A stretch of 64,000 nt of DNA from CAZKCI01 sp964551475 (GTDB taxonomy: Bacteria > Auribacterota > Erginobacteria > Erginobacterales > CAZKCI01), in contig CAZKCI010000004.1 in assembly GCA_964551475.1 (NCBI GenBank), positions 37,906 to 101,905 of the forward strand, in the 5' to 3' direction. Both the position numbers and the translations under genes were made by a program. Below the pieces are notes generated by a model. That model did no database searches. It had not been told where the DNA came from and saw nothing but the letters and a program-made list of their open reading frames with translations. Positions 1 through 8,071 of this stretch are shown here, one piece after another (the first letter of the stretch is position 1; each line of letters begins with the position of its first letter).

Positions 1-1
1 C

Positions 2-1378
2 TCCGGACGCTTCAGCTGGCCCATGCTGGTCGACCATGTTCGGGCCAACGCGGGCCCGGCGCGGGATTATCTTCTCGGCCGCGGCCGACGCCCCTTCTCC
101 GACCGCGATCCCCAGTCCCGCATCTTCGACCGGGCCTACGTCCCCTTCCTCATCCTCGGCCTCCTCTCCTGCGCCCGGCGGGAGAGGCGGGGCGTGATCT
201 TCCTGGCGGTCCTCCTCCTCTTCTTTTTCATCGCCCCCCTCGCTTCGAGCTTCCTCCAGCCGCGCCGGATTATCTTCGCCCTCTACCCGCTCTACCTCCT
301 GATCGCGCTCGGGCTCGAGACCGCGGGGCGGCTCCTCGCCCGCCTCGCCTCCCGCCCCGGGGGCGGGAAAGCGGCGGCGGCGGCGATAGGGGCCTTCCTG
401 CTCGCGGTCGGCGGGGTGGATGGGCGGGAGTATCTCCTCGAGGTCTCGCGACCGCCCGGCGGATACGGGCCCGCGGCGATGAAACAGGCGGCGAAATTTT
501 TATCCCGGGAGCGCCGGGAAACGGACATCATACGGTATCCCCGCGACAGCGACGAGTTGGTTATGGGGAACCCCTACTTCGTCCCCCGCCCGGCCGCAGC
601 GGAGGGAGCGGCGACGTTTTTCGGGGAGGAGCGGATCGGGCTGGACCGGACCATGCCCATCTTCCTCTCCCTGGGGCGCGGCCTGCTCTATCTGATCCGG
701 CCGCCCCTCGAACCCCTCCCGGCGGCGGCGCTGCAATGGGCGCGGAAAGATCTCGGCGCGCTCCTGGCCGAGGGGGAACTGGCCGGGCTCGGCCTGCGCT
801 GGGCCTCGTTCCACTTCGAGCGGATCGCGCCCGATCTGCTGCGAGGAGACGCTTCCCTGGCCGTCTCTCCCAACTTCCGGGTGGCCAACAGCGAGCGTCA
901 GACCTACAACAACGAGCTGGAGTTTTATGCCCTCGTGGACATGGATCCCTCGAGCCGCTGCGATATCGCCCTCGATCCGAACGGCAAGCCGGTCTGGCTG
1001 AGCCTCGATCTCGGGAGGGATCACCCGCGCGCCGTCCGCGAGGTGGTGGCCGTCCCGGCGACGGGCGCGGAGGATCGCCTCTTCCGCCGGGCGGTCCTGC
1101 GGGGCAGCGCGGACGGCGTCCGCTGGGAAACGGTCGCCGAGCTCACGACGGAAGGCCGGGCCGGGACGCCCTCCTGCGCCTGGTCCTTCCCCAACCCGCG
1201 CCGGTGGCGCTACTACCGGTTCGAGATCCGGGACCGGGCGGAGGAGCATCCCGGCGGGATCGTCTCCCTCGCCGAGCTCTGGATGTTCGACCGGACCGAC
1301 CGGGACTGGAAGGCCGAAGAGCTCATCCGGAAGTGGGCGGAGGCGAACAGCCGGATGAACGGCGGCCAGGCGAGGTAG
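2..1378 (+). CDS. GT-C type membrane glycosyltransferase with C-terminal discoidin-like domain (5' end missing)
   Basis: The frame is open from the window edge, so the N-terminus is missing; the first ATG at 23 is probably internal, because the residues before it (GRFSWP) align with GRFSPP in the paralog at 13875-15965. Counting from that ATG, hydrophobic segments lie at roughly 38-135, then a soluble part with the shared motif GNPYF at 182-186, and then a region from about 288 to 435 that resembles an F5/8 type C (discoidin) fold, with the pattern GSADGVRWETV and YYRFEIRD. GT-C enzymes use polyprenyl-phosphate sugars as donors and act on the outer face of the inner membrane; a discoidin domain would bind glycan there. 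The membrane topology and discoidin call come from visible motifs and the paralogs at 8068 and 13875; donor and acceptor are unknown. The TAG stop is the first triplet of a palindromic repeat. Confidence 0.75.
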   Translation, partial: SGRFSWPMLVDHVRANAGPARDYLLGRGRRPFSDRDPQSRIFDRAYVPFLILGLLSCARRERRGVIFLAVLLLFFFIAPLASSFLQPRRIIFALYPLYLLIALGLETAGRLLARLASRPGGGKAAAAAIGAFLLAVGGVDGREYLLEVSRPPGGYGPAAMKQAAKFLSRERRETDIIRYPRDSDELVMGNPYFVPRPAAAEGAATFFGEERIGLDRTMPIFLSLGRGLLYLIRPPLEPLPAAALQWARKDLGALLAEGELAGLGLRWASFHFERIAPDLLRGDASLAVSPNFRVANSERQTYNNELEFYALVDMDPSSRCDIALDPNGKPVWLSLDLGRDHPRAVREVVAVPATGAEDRLFRRAVLRGSADGVRWETVAELTTEGRAGTPSCAWSFPNPRRWRYYRFEIRDRAEEHPGGIVSLAELWMFDRTDRDWKAEELIRKWAEANSRMNGGQAR

Positions 1379-1456
1379 CCGCAGGCTTGAGCCTGCGCGG
1401 TCCAGAAGAGAGGAACACGGATAATCGGAAACACGCAGGCTAAAGCCTGCGGCTAC
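1375..1456. repeat. Palindromic GTAGCCGC-family repeat pair between convergent genes
   Basis: Two short hairpins face each other: GTAGCCGCAGGC-TTGA-GCCTGCG at 1375-1397 and CGCAGGC-TAAA-GCCTGCGGCTAC at 1434-1456, so the whole element is itself an inverted repeat. The same family occurs at 32420-32638, 49171-49224 and 59844-59934. It sits between two genes ending toward each other and contains the TAG stop of the upstream gene. It could work as a bidirectional terminator, but there is no clean T-run. Confidence 0.8.
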
Positions 1457-1477
1457 CGGAGTGGCGCGAGACTCGTC

Positions 1478-3559
1478 TTATTGCAGATAGCCGAGCGAAC
1501 GCAGGGTCTGTTCCTGCCGGGACCAAGCGTCCGAATCCGGCGAGACGGGCGGACGGGAAGCGGCCAGCGAGCGGACCCGGGCCTGATAATACTCCCGGAG
1601 CCGGGCCAGCAGCGCCGGCTCAGAGGCGGAGCGGTCATTCTCGGGGGCACGGGGAGCGCCGGCCAGGAAGAGAGCCTCGGCCTTGTCCCGCGGCCAGGAT
1701 CCGGTCTCCTTCTCGACCTTCGGGTAGAAGATGTATTGGGCTTCGGCGTCGATGACGGTGTAGCACCAGTCGAACTCCCAAGACCATTCCTCCTTCAGAT
1801 AGCCGTGCTCGGCGACGGCCTTTTCCCCTCCCCGGAAAAGCTCCACCACGTCCTCGGTCCGGGCGCGCCCGGACGCGAGGAGCAGGATCAGGCGGTAAAA
1901 AGACTTCAGGGACACGGGCTCGCTCACCGCCGCCGGCGCGAGACCGGGACCGGCCACGATCAGAGGGACGCGCAGGACCTCCGGGAACAGGGTCTTGTTG
2001 TGGCCGAACTGGCCGTACTCCCCCAGGAGCTCGCCGTGGTCGGAGGTGACCACCAGACAGCCCTCCCTCCCGCCGCCGCGGAAGAGCGAGTTCAGGCGCT
2101 CGAGGCGGCGGTCCACGTGCCGGATCGACAGATCGTACTCGTCCGCGAAATCATACCCCCGGCATTCGCGGCCGGCGCTCCAGGACGTGGACGGGTGCAT
2201 CCGCTCGTGGACGGTCATCCAGTTGAGGAAAAGGAAGACCGGCCCCGAGCGGCGCGAGGCGACAACGAGTTTCTGGATCGCCCGCTCCTGAAACGCGTCG
2301 GCCCAGAGCGGGTAGAAGCCTCCCCGGAGTGACGACAGCCAGTCCAGCAGGCGCCGCCCGAGGAAGGGCTCGGCAAAATTCCGGGACGGGGGGTGCGGGC
2401 CGAACTCGCATTGATCGGTCTGGGGGCCCCAGAAAGACATCGGGTAGTCGAACCACCTGACCTCGGCGAAGCCTTTGTCGGTGGCCAGCACCCAGGGGTT
2501 CTCGGTGAAAAGAACCGTGTGGTAGCCGCGCTCCGCGAGCGCGTCGGCCAGGGTGGCCTCCTTCTGGTAGCGCTTCCACTCCTTCCCGTCCCCGATCTGG
2601 TAGTCGTGCTCCCGGTACTCCTTCCCGGTGAAGAAGGTGACGTGGCTCGGGTAGGTGTAGTTGGATACGCTGTAGGCGTTCGAAAACACCACCGCCCCGG
2701 AAGCGATCCGATCCAGGTTCGGCGAGGTCGCCGATGGATAGCCGAAGCAGGATAAGCGGTCCCCCCGAGCGGCGTCCACGACCGCCGCCGCGATCGAGGG
2801 TAAACCGGAGGCGGCGGGGTAGGAATAATAAGCGGTCAGGGCCAGGGCCGCGGCGGCGACCGCCAGAGCCGCCCCCCGCCGAAAGCGCCGCAGGCCCCGG
2901 CTCGACGCCCGGCAGAGGAGATAGACGGCGGCCAGGAGGGCGGCCAGAACCGCCAAGTGAGGGAGAACGGGAGGCAGGGGATAAGAGCGGGCCTCCCGCC
3001 AGCGCTGGAAGATCAGGGCGTAGCCGCCGGCGGACGCGGCGGCCAGCACGGCCGCCTTCAGGGAGGCGCGGCGGAGAAAATCCGTCTCCCGTTTTCCCCA
3101 GAAGAAGCCGGCCGCGGCCCCGACCAGAACCGCCGCGCCGACGCACCCCCAGACCACCGGGAGATCCGCCATCTCCGGGGGGGCGAAATAGCGCCCCAGT
3201 CCCCGTCGAATCCCCATGAAGCAGGCCGCCCGGGAGGCGTACAGCCAGAGCAGGAGGGAGGCGGACCACTGGGCGCCGACATGCCAGGACGGCGGCGCGC
3301 GGAAAAGCCGCCGCGCGCTTTCGACCAGGGCGCCCGCGCCCAGGGAGAGGCCGACGAGGAGGACCGTCTCGACGAGCAGCCCGGACGGGATGACGGCCAG
3401 CGGGGCGACGAAGCGGCCGGTGAAAATGGGGAAATCCCCGAAAAGGGCGTTGACCGCCGCCGCCGCCGCCGCGAGACCGAGCCCCAGGCCGATCCAGGCC
3501 GCCGCCCAGGGATAGCCGCTCGCCGACCGGCGATCGGTCTCTCGGCTCGTCGCGTTCAT
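1478..3559 (-). CDS. Membrane-anchored sulfatase-like protein (alkaline phosphatase superfamily)
   Basis: A 693-residue protein with an N-terminal half (about residues 15-245) of repeated hydrophobic segments, then a sulfatase/phosphodiesterase domain likely facing the periplasm. Metal-binding motifs are visible: VVDAARGDRLSCFGY near 260-274 and TSDHGELLGEYG in the C-terminal third. At the nucleophile position it has Thr (YTYPSH, Thr302) rather than the CxPxR or SxPxR motif that is converted to formylglycine in true sulfatases. That favours a phosphotransferase or phosphodiesterase role, for example on phosphoglycerol or phosphoethanolamine substituents; this is inference. It lies 15 bases downstream of the related lipoprotein gene and is probably cotranscribed with it. 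ATG at 3559 is preceded by AAGGGAA. Confidence 0.8.
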   Translation of the reverse strand: MNATSRETDRRSASGYPWAAAWIGLGLGLAAAAAAVNALFGDFPIFTGRFVAPLAVIPSGLLVETVLLVGLSLGAGALVESARRLFRAPPSWHVGAQWSASLLLWLYASRAACFMGIRRGLGRYFAPPEMADLPVVWGCVGAAVLVGAAAGFFWGKRETDFLRRASLKAAVLAAASAGGYALIFQRWREARSYPLPPVLPHLAVLAALLAAVYLLCRASSRGLRRFRRGAALAVAAAALALTAYYSYPAASGLPSIAAAVVDAARGDRLSCFGYPSATSPNLDRIASGAVVFSNAYSVSNYTYPSHVTFFTGKEYREHDYQIGDGKEWKRYQKEATLADALAERGYHTVLFTENPWVLATDKGFAEVRWFDYPMSFWGPQTDQCEFGPHPPSRNFAEPFLGRRLLDWLSSLRGGFYPLWADAFQERAIQKLVVASRRSGPVFLFLNWMTVHERMHPSTSWSAGRECRGYDFADEYDLSIRHVDRRLERLNSLFRGGGREGCLVVTSDHGELLGEYGQFGHNKTLFPEVLRVPLIVAGPGLAPAAVSEPVSLKSFYRLILLLASGRARTEDVVELFRGGEKAVAEHGYLKEEWSWEFDWCYTVIDAEAQYIFYPKVEKETGSWPRDKAEALFLAGAPRAPENDRSASEPALLARLREYYQARVRSLAASRPPVSPDSDAWSRQEQTLRSLGYLQ

Positions 3560-3574
3560 CGCCGGGCGGTTCCC

Positions 3575-5053
3575 TTACTTTCCGATGTAGCCGAGGGCCT
3601 TCAACTGGCGCTTGACGTCGTCGCTGAGGCCGGTCCTGGGTTTCGCCACCTCCTCGAACCAACGGCCCCGGGCCGAGCGGCGGCGGACGTAATCTCCCGC
3701 CAGCGTCTTCAGGTCGGCGAGGATCCCGGGTCTCTCCCCGGCCAGGTTGTTCATTTCCCGCGGGTCCGCCCCGACGTCGAACAGCCATTCCCCCTCGCCT
3801 TTCCAGGCCAGGTCGCTATACGCGTAGCCGCCCTTTTCCAGCCGCGCGGTCACTGTCGTTTCCCGGCTGTCGGGTCGCCGGTAGGAAAGGACATAGCTCT
3901 CCAGGACCGGATGGGCGACCTCGCCCCGTTTCTCCAGCACCGGGAGCAGGGAAACCCCCTCCTCCAGGGCCGGCCGGGGGAGGCCCAGGTAGTCCAGAAT
4001 CGTCGGCATGATGTCGAGAAGCTGCACCGGCGCGGCGGCGGTCGTCCCCGCCGAGACATTGCCCGGGAGCTTCACGATCAGGGGGACGTGGAGATGCTCG
4101 ATGAACAACCGGCAGTGCAACTTTCCGCCATGCTCGTTAAACTCCTCCCCGTGGTCGGAGGTGACGATGATCAGCGCCGGGTCGTAACACGAGGCCTCCC
4201 GGAGGATCTCCATCACCCGGCCGAAGACGTAATCCGCATAACGGATGCTGCCGTCGTAGAGGGCGACGGTATGCTCGAGATGCCCGGGGAGGGCGAAGTC
4301 GATATTCCTCCAGAAGCTCCCCTCGTCGTAGGCGCCCCAGGCCGGGTCCGGGTTGGGCAGCAGGTCCGCCCGGCCCAGGGGCAACCCCGGGACCGGGCGA
4401 TCCAGGAACTTTCTCATGTATTCCGGCGGACCCTGGATATACGGATCGTGGCACAGATAGTGATGCAGGAAGAGGAAGAGCGGCCGTTTATTCTTCCCGG
4501 CCTCGGAAACCGCGGCCCGGATGGAGTCCAGAACGGGCTCCGGCTGAAAGTAGTAGGTCGAAAAGTTGAAAAAGAACCGCGTGCTGTAATCGTCGAACCC
4601 CCGGTCGAACCCGAGCTCCGAGGAGAGGACCCCCCCGCCGGTGATGCCCACGGTGCGATAGCCGTGGTCCCGGAGGATGCCCGGCAGGGTCGGGATGGCA
4701 TCGGCCAGGGTATAGAAGAGGTCGGGGTTGGCGTCGTTGGGATTGTTGACCCGATGCGCCAGGGGCGTCAGGGAGGTCAGCATGGTGGCGTGCGACGGAG
4801 CCGTCAGGGGAGCCTGGCTGATGGCCCGGGTGAAGAGGACGCCGTCAGCGGCCAGGGCGTCCAGCGCCGGGGAAGTCGGACGCTCGTAGCCGTAGCAGCT
4901 CAGATGATCGGCCCGGAGAGTGTCGAAGGAAAAGAGCAGGATCAAGGGAGGGCGGGCCGGCGCCCGGGGCGGAGACGGGCGGCCGCAGCCGAGGACCGCG
5001 ACCAGAGCGGCGATCCCGAGTGAAACCCAGGCCGACATTCTGTTTGTCTTCAT
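3575..5053 (-). CDS. Sulfatase-like lipoprotein (alkaline phosphatase superfamily)
   Basis: The open frame extends to a TTG at 5083, but the ATG at 5053 gives a typical lipoprotein signal: MKTNR, a hydrophobic stretch, and a lipobox ending at Cys23 (VLGC). The catalytic domain follows with SFDTLRADHLSCYGY (Asp44 as metal ligand), a Thr at the nucleophile position (LTAPSH, Thr84) and TSDHGEEFNEHG. The length, 492 residues, is normal for the family. As in its downstream neighbour there is no CxPxR motif, so formylglycine-dependent sulfate ester hydrolysis is unlikely; phosphate ester transfer or hydrolysis on a surface glycan is the better guess. It is the first gene of a two-gene unit with 1478-3559. 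Confidence 0.8.
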   Translation of the reverse strand: MKTNRMSAWVSLGIAALVAVLGCGRPSPPRAPARPPLILLFSFDTLRADHLSCYGYERPTSPALDALAADGVLFTRAISQAPLTAPSHATMLTSLTPLAHRVNNPNDANPDLFYTLADAIPTLPGILRDHGYRTVGITGGGVLSSELGFDRGFDDYSTRFFFNFSTYYFQPEPVLDSIRAAVSEAGKNKRPLFLFLHHYLCHDPYIQGPPEYMRKFLDRPVPGLPLGRADLLPNPDPAWGAYDEGSFWRNIDFALPGHLEHTVALYDGSIRYADYVFGRVMEILREASCYDPALIIVTSDHGEEFNEHGGKLHCRLFIEHLHVPLIVKLPGNVSAGTTAAAPVQLLDIMPTILDYLGLPRPALEEGVSLLPVLEKRGEVAHPVLESYVLSYRRPDSRETTVTARLEKGGYAYSDLAWKGEGEWLFDVGADPREMNNLAGERPGILADLKTLAGDYVRRRSARGRWFEEVAKPRTGLSDDVKRQLKALGYIGK

Positions 5054-5152
5054 TCCCCGCCGAACGCGGCCATCCGGCCGCAAACTGACATCGCGCCAAT
5101 GAGCTATGGGCTGATCACTGCTGACGGATAACTTTTTGTTCAGTTTCTGTTT

Positions 5153-5181
5153 AGTGTAGCAGGTTCCGGCTCATTTTTCAC
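5153..5181 (-). promoter_or_regulatory. Candidate sigma-70 promoter with extended -10 for the sulfatase-like pair
   Basis: Read on the minus strand: GTGAAA, 17 bases, then TACACT preceded by TGC (an extended -10 element). It lies in the divergent gap between 5053 and 5277 and would give a leader of about 90 bases. Matches to consensus are partial (4/6 and 4/6), so this is tentative. I found no convincing counterpart for the plus-strand gene at 5277. Confidence 0.3.
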
Positions 5182-5276
5182 CCCCGCGCGGAAGCAGACC
5201 AATGATCCCCTTGAGCGAACGGCGGTTATCGTCTACCCTGTCCTTTCTGCCGCAACCGGCAGGGAAGGACGATGAG

Positions 5277-7886
5277 ATGAATGCCTGGTGGGGAGTGGCC
5301 GCGGCGAGCGGCTTCGCGGCCGGCGCATTGTTCTGGTGCCGCGCGAGCCGGCCGCGGAGAGGGCCGGAGTGGGTGATCTTCACCTTCGTCTTTCTGGCGG
5401 CCCAGATCGTGGCGGCGGGTTTCGCGCTCTCTTTTTTCAACCGCCTGGCCTCGGGGTTGTGGTGGGCGGCCTGGGGATGCGCGCTGGCCGCCCTGGCCGC
5501 CGGGGTTTCTCTCTCGCGGCGAACGCCGGGCCGTTCTCGATCCCCGCATCCGTTCGGGAGAGGCTGGTGGCGAGCCCTGCCCGCGGGGGAAAGAAGGGTC
5601 CTGCGGATAATCCTGGCCGCGGCGGCGGCAACCGGGCTTCTCAACGCGGGCGTCGTGCTCTTCTCGGCGCCCCATACCTGGGACACCCTGGCCTATCGCC
5701 TGCCCCGGGTGGTCTATTATCTCCAGCGCGGCAACCTCGGTTACTTTGACGCCAACATCGTCAACCAGGTGGCGGTGCAAACCGGCTCCTCGGTCCTGGC
5801 GCTGTTCGCGCTCAGCGCCTCCGGGGGCAACGAGAACCTGACCCAGCTCTGGCAGTTCCTGGCCTACTGGACCGCCGCGGCCTGCGTATTCGGGATCTCC
5901 CGGGAGATCGGCCTGAAGCGTTCCGCCGCCCTCCTGGCCGCCGGGATCTTCGCCCTGCTCACGGTCTGCCTGATGCAGTCGACCACCGACCAGAGCGACA
6001 TGCTCCTGGCCGCCTGCGCCGGCGGCGCCGCGTATTCATTGATCGCGTACCGCCGGCGGCCGCGCGGACCCCTTTTGCTGGTATCCGCCCTGGGCATCGG
6101 ATTGGGATTGGGCATCAAGGCGTCGTTCGCCCTTTTCCTGCCTTCTCTCCTCCTGATCGTCGCCTACGTATTTCTCCGGCGCGGCCGACCGTTCGGCGTC
6201 CGGGGCCTGGGGCGCCTGGCCCTGCTGACGCTGGCGGCAGTGTTGATCCTGGCGATCCCGGCGGGCTACTGGGCCAACTACCGAATCTTCAACCATCCGC
6301 TGGGACCGGAGATCTGGCGCACGGTGAACGCCTACGAGGAAAGGCCGCCGTCCTTTATCCTCCGGTCGGCGGGGAAAACCCTGCTGCGGGATACGTTCGA
6401 TTTCCTCTCCCTCGACGGCATGCCCGCCCTGCCCCTGGTGTGGAAGCTCCAGAACACCCTGCGTTACCCCCTGTGGGCGTTGTCATCGGCCGCGAGGATC
6501 GACCTCGAGCAGGGTCTGTTTGAGCCCTGGTTCTATTTCCCGCCGCCGCACAGCCACGAGGACTATTCTTCCTGGGGCATTTTTGGCTGGGCCCTGGTCT
6601 GGCCGGCCCTGATCCTGGCCGCCGTGCGTCTAGGCCGTCGCCGGGGGCCGGGCGTGCTGGCCTGGGCCGCGCTGGCCTTCATCGCGGTCCATGCCTTGTG
6701 CGGCGTGTACGACTTCGGCGGCCGGGCCAGATATTTTCTCCCCGCGACCGTGCTGGCGCTGCCGGCGGCGGGGTGGTGGTTTTACGCCCGGGGGAGGGCG
6801 TTAAAAGTCTGGCTGGCCGCGGCGGCGGTCCTCGGATCCCTCTCGGCCCTGACGGCCGTCCTGTTCCGCTACCGCGGCGCGGTCTGGTTCGATCAGTCGG
6901 TCTGGCTGCGCGGGCGGCTGACGGCCGCCCAGGAAGAGACCTGGGCGCTGCCGGGCCGGACGGAGTCGGTCTTCCGGATGGACCGGCTGAGCCAGGTCCT
7001 GCGCGACTCTCCGGTCTTTGATAAAGCGATCCGGAATTTCGAGCGCCTGGTTCCCCCCACGGCCACGGTGGCGGCGGCCATCAACCCCTACTCGATGGAA
7101 TATCTGCTCTTCGGCCCGCGGCTGACGCGGAAGATCATCCCGCTCAACTCCTTTCATCGCGCCCTGCAGCCCGTGCCCCCGGAAGCGGATTATCTGCTCT
7201 GGGCGGACGATTTCGACGAGATCTACAACCGCGGCGCGGGGGACACCCACCTCGGCAAGGACTGGTGGCTCAGGAACCTCCGGGCGGCGGCGAAGGATGA
7301 CGCTTCCGGCCTGTTCCGGGCGGCGGAGACATCCTCCCCGGAGGAGCTGAAATCTCTCCTCGCCGGCGGCGCGGAGGTCGACGCCAGAAACCGAAACGGC
7401 TGGACGCCCCTGCTCATCGCCGCGGCGCGGGGGAACCTCCCGGCGGTCGATGTCCTCCTGGCGGCCGGGGCGGATCCCTCCGCCGCCTCCCGGACCGAGG
7501 GCTATTCCGGTTTCACCGCCTTGATGGCGGCGGCCTATCATGGCCAGGACGGGGTGGTCGCCGCTCTGGCCGCCGCCGGCGCCGATGTCAACGCGGTGGA
7601 CAACCACTATCACAACGAGACCGCCCTGATGCTGGCCGTGAAAAGCGGCCGCGCTAAGAGCGTCCGGGCGCTGATCGCCGCCGGCGCGGACGTGAACGCG
7701 ACCAACCGCTACGGCGTGACGGCCTTGATGTACGCCGCCTCCTACGGCCGCCGGGAGATGGTGGAGGCGCTTCTGAAAGCGGGAGCGCTAGCGGAGCTTC
7801 GGGATGAGGCGGGCCTCACCGCCGCCCGATGGTCGGTTCTGGCCGGCCCGCGCCGGGCGGAGGTCAGACGCCTGCTGGAGCGATGA
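5277..7886 (+). CDS. GT-C type membrane glycosyltransferase fused to C-terminal ankyrin repeats
   Basis: The ATG at 5277 is chosen over 5202 because GGGAAGGA lies just upstream and the protein then opens directly into a membrane segment (MNAWWGVAAASG). It has 869 residues. The first roughly 540 form a polytopic membrane region with an early luminal-loop motif, HTWDTLAYRLPRVVYYL, typical of polyprenyl-phosphate-dependent glycosyltransferases. A soluble stretch follows, then about five ankyrin repeats from residue 680 to the end (for example GWTPLLIAAARGN, GFTALMAAAYHGQ, ETALMLAVKSGR, GVTALMYAASYGR). Ankyrin repeats bind proteins; a fusion to a GT-C enzyme is unusual. The reading frame is continuous and I see no frameshift at the junction. 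Its 3' end overlaps, on the other strand, the tail of a decayed gene at 7887-8071. Confidence 0.8.
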   Translation: MNAWWGVAAASGFAAGALFWCRASRPRRGPEWVIFTFVFLAAQIVAAGFALSFFNRLASGLWWAAWGCALAALAAGVSLSRRTPGRSRSPHPFGRGWWRALPAGERRVLRIILAAAAATGLLNAGVVLFSAPHTWDTLAYRLPRVVYYLQRGNLGYFDANIVNQVAVQTGSSVLALFALSASGGNENLTQLWQFLAYWTAAACVFGISREIGLKRSAALLAAGIFALLTVCLMQSTTDQSDMLLAACAGGAAYSLIAYRRRPRGPLLLVSALGIGLGLGIKASFALFLPSLLLIVAYVFLRRGRPFGVRGLGRLALLTLAAVLILAIPAGYWANYRIFNHPLGPEIWRTVNAYEERPPSFILRSAGKTLLRDTFDFLSLDGMPALPLVWKLQNTLRYPLWALSSAARIDLEQGLFEPWFYFPPPHSHEDYSSWGIFGWALVWPALILAAVRLGRRRGPGVLAWAALAFIAVHALCGVYDFGGRARYFLPATVLALPAAGWWFYARGRALKVWLAAAAVLGSLSALTAVLFRYRGAVWFDQSVWLRGRLTAAQEETWALPGRTESVFRMDRLSQVLRDSPVFDKAIRNFERLVPPTATVAAAINPYSMEYLLFGPRLTRKIIPLNSFHRALQPVPPEADYLLWADDFDEIYNRGAGDTHLGKDWWLRNLRAAAKDDASGLFRAAETSSPEELKSLLAGGAEVDARNRNGWTPLLIAAARGNLPAVDVLLAAGADPSAASRTEGYSGFTALMAAAYHGQDGVVAALAAAGADVNAVDNHYHNETALMLAVKSGRAKSVRALIAAGADVNATNRYGVTALMYAASYGRREMVEALLKAGALAELRDEAGLTAARWSVLAGPRRAEVRRLLER

Positions 7887-8071
7887 AACGCGGACGATGG
7901 GCGATAGCTCAGGATCATCCCCCCCAGGCGAAGGCCCCCCTCCAACAGCAATAAGCCGAGGAAGAGACCGAAGGCGACCAGGAGGATTCTCTGGCCCCAG
8001 GTCGTTTTCACTGCGGGGAGCGCCCGAGCGGCGGAACGAGCCGTCCGGCGAGGCGAAGGCGATCGGATCAT
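7887..8071 (-). pseudogene. 5' fragment of a membrane-anchored SGNH-hydrolase-like gene
   Basis: An ATG at 8071 overlaps the TGA of the upstream gene as ATGA, the same coupling used elsewhere in the window. The roughly 60 residues coded here have a basic start, then a single membrane segment and a tail (LLVAFGLFLGLLLLEGGLRL) that looks like the N-terminal anchor of SGNH/GDSL-type acyltransferases or hydrolases. The frame stays open to 7742, but beyond 7887 it is only the antisense of the ankyrin-repeat gene. I read it as a gene whose catalytic part was lost, leaving its 5' end. It could still be translated as a peptide of about 109 residues. Confidence 0.5.

Noticed and set aside
1478..3559. 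Lipoteichoic acid synthase (LtaS)
   Set aside because: The membrane-plus-sulfatase-fold layout matches, but the catalytic motifs are closer to generic sulfatase-like proteins, and no other teichoic acid genes are seen.
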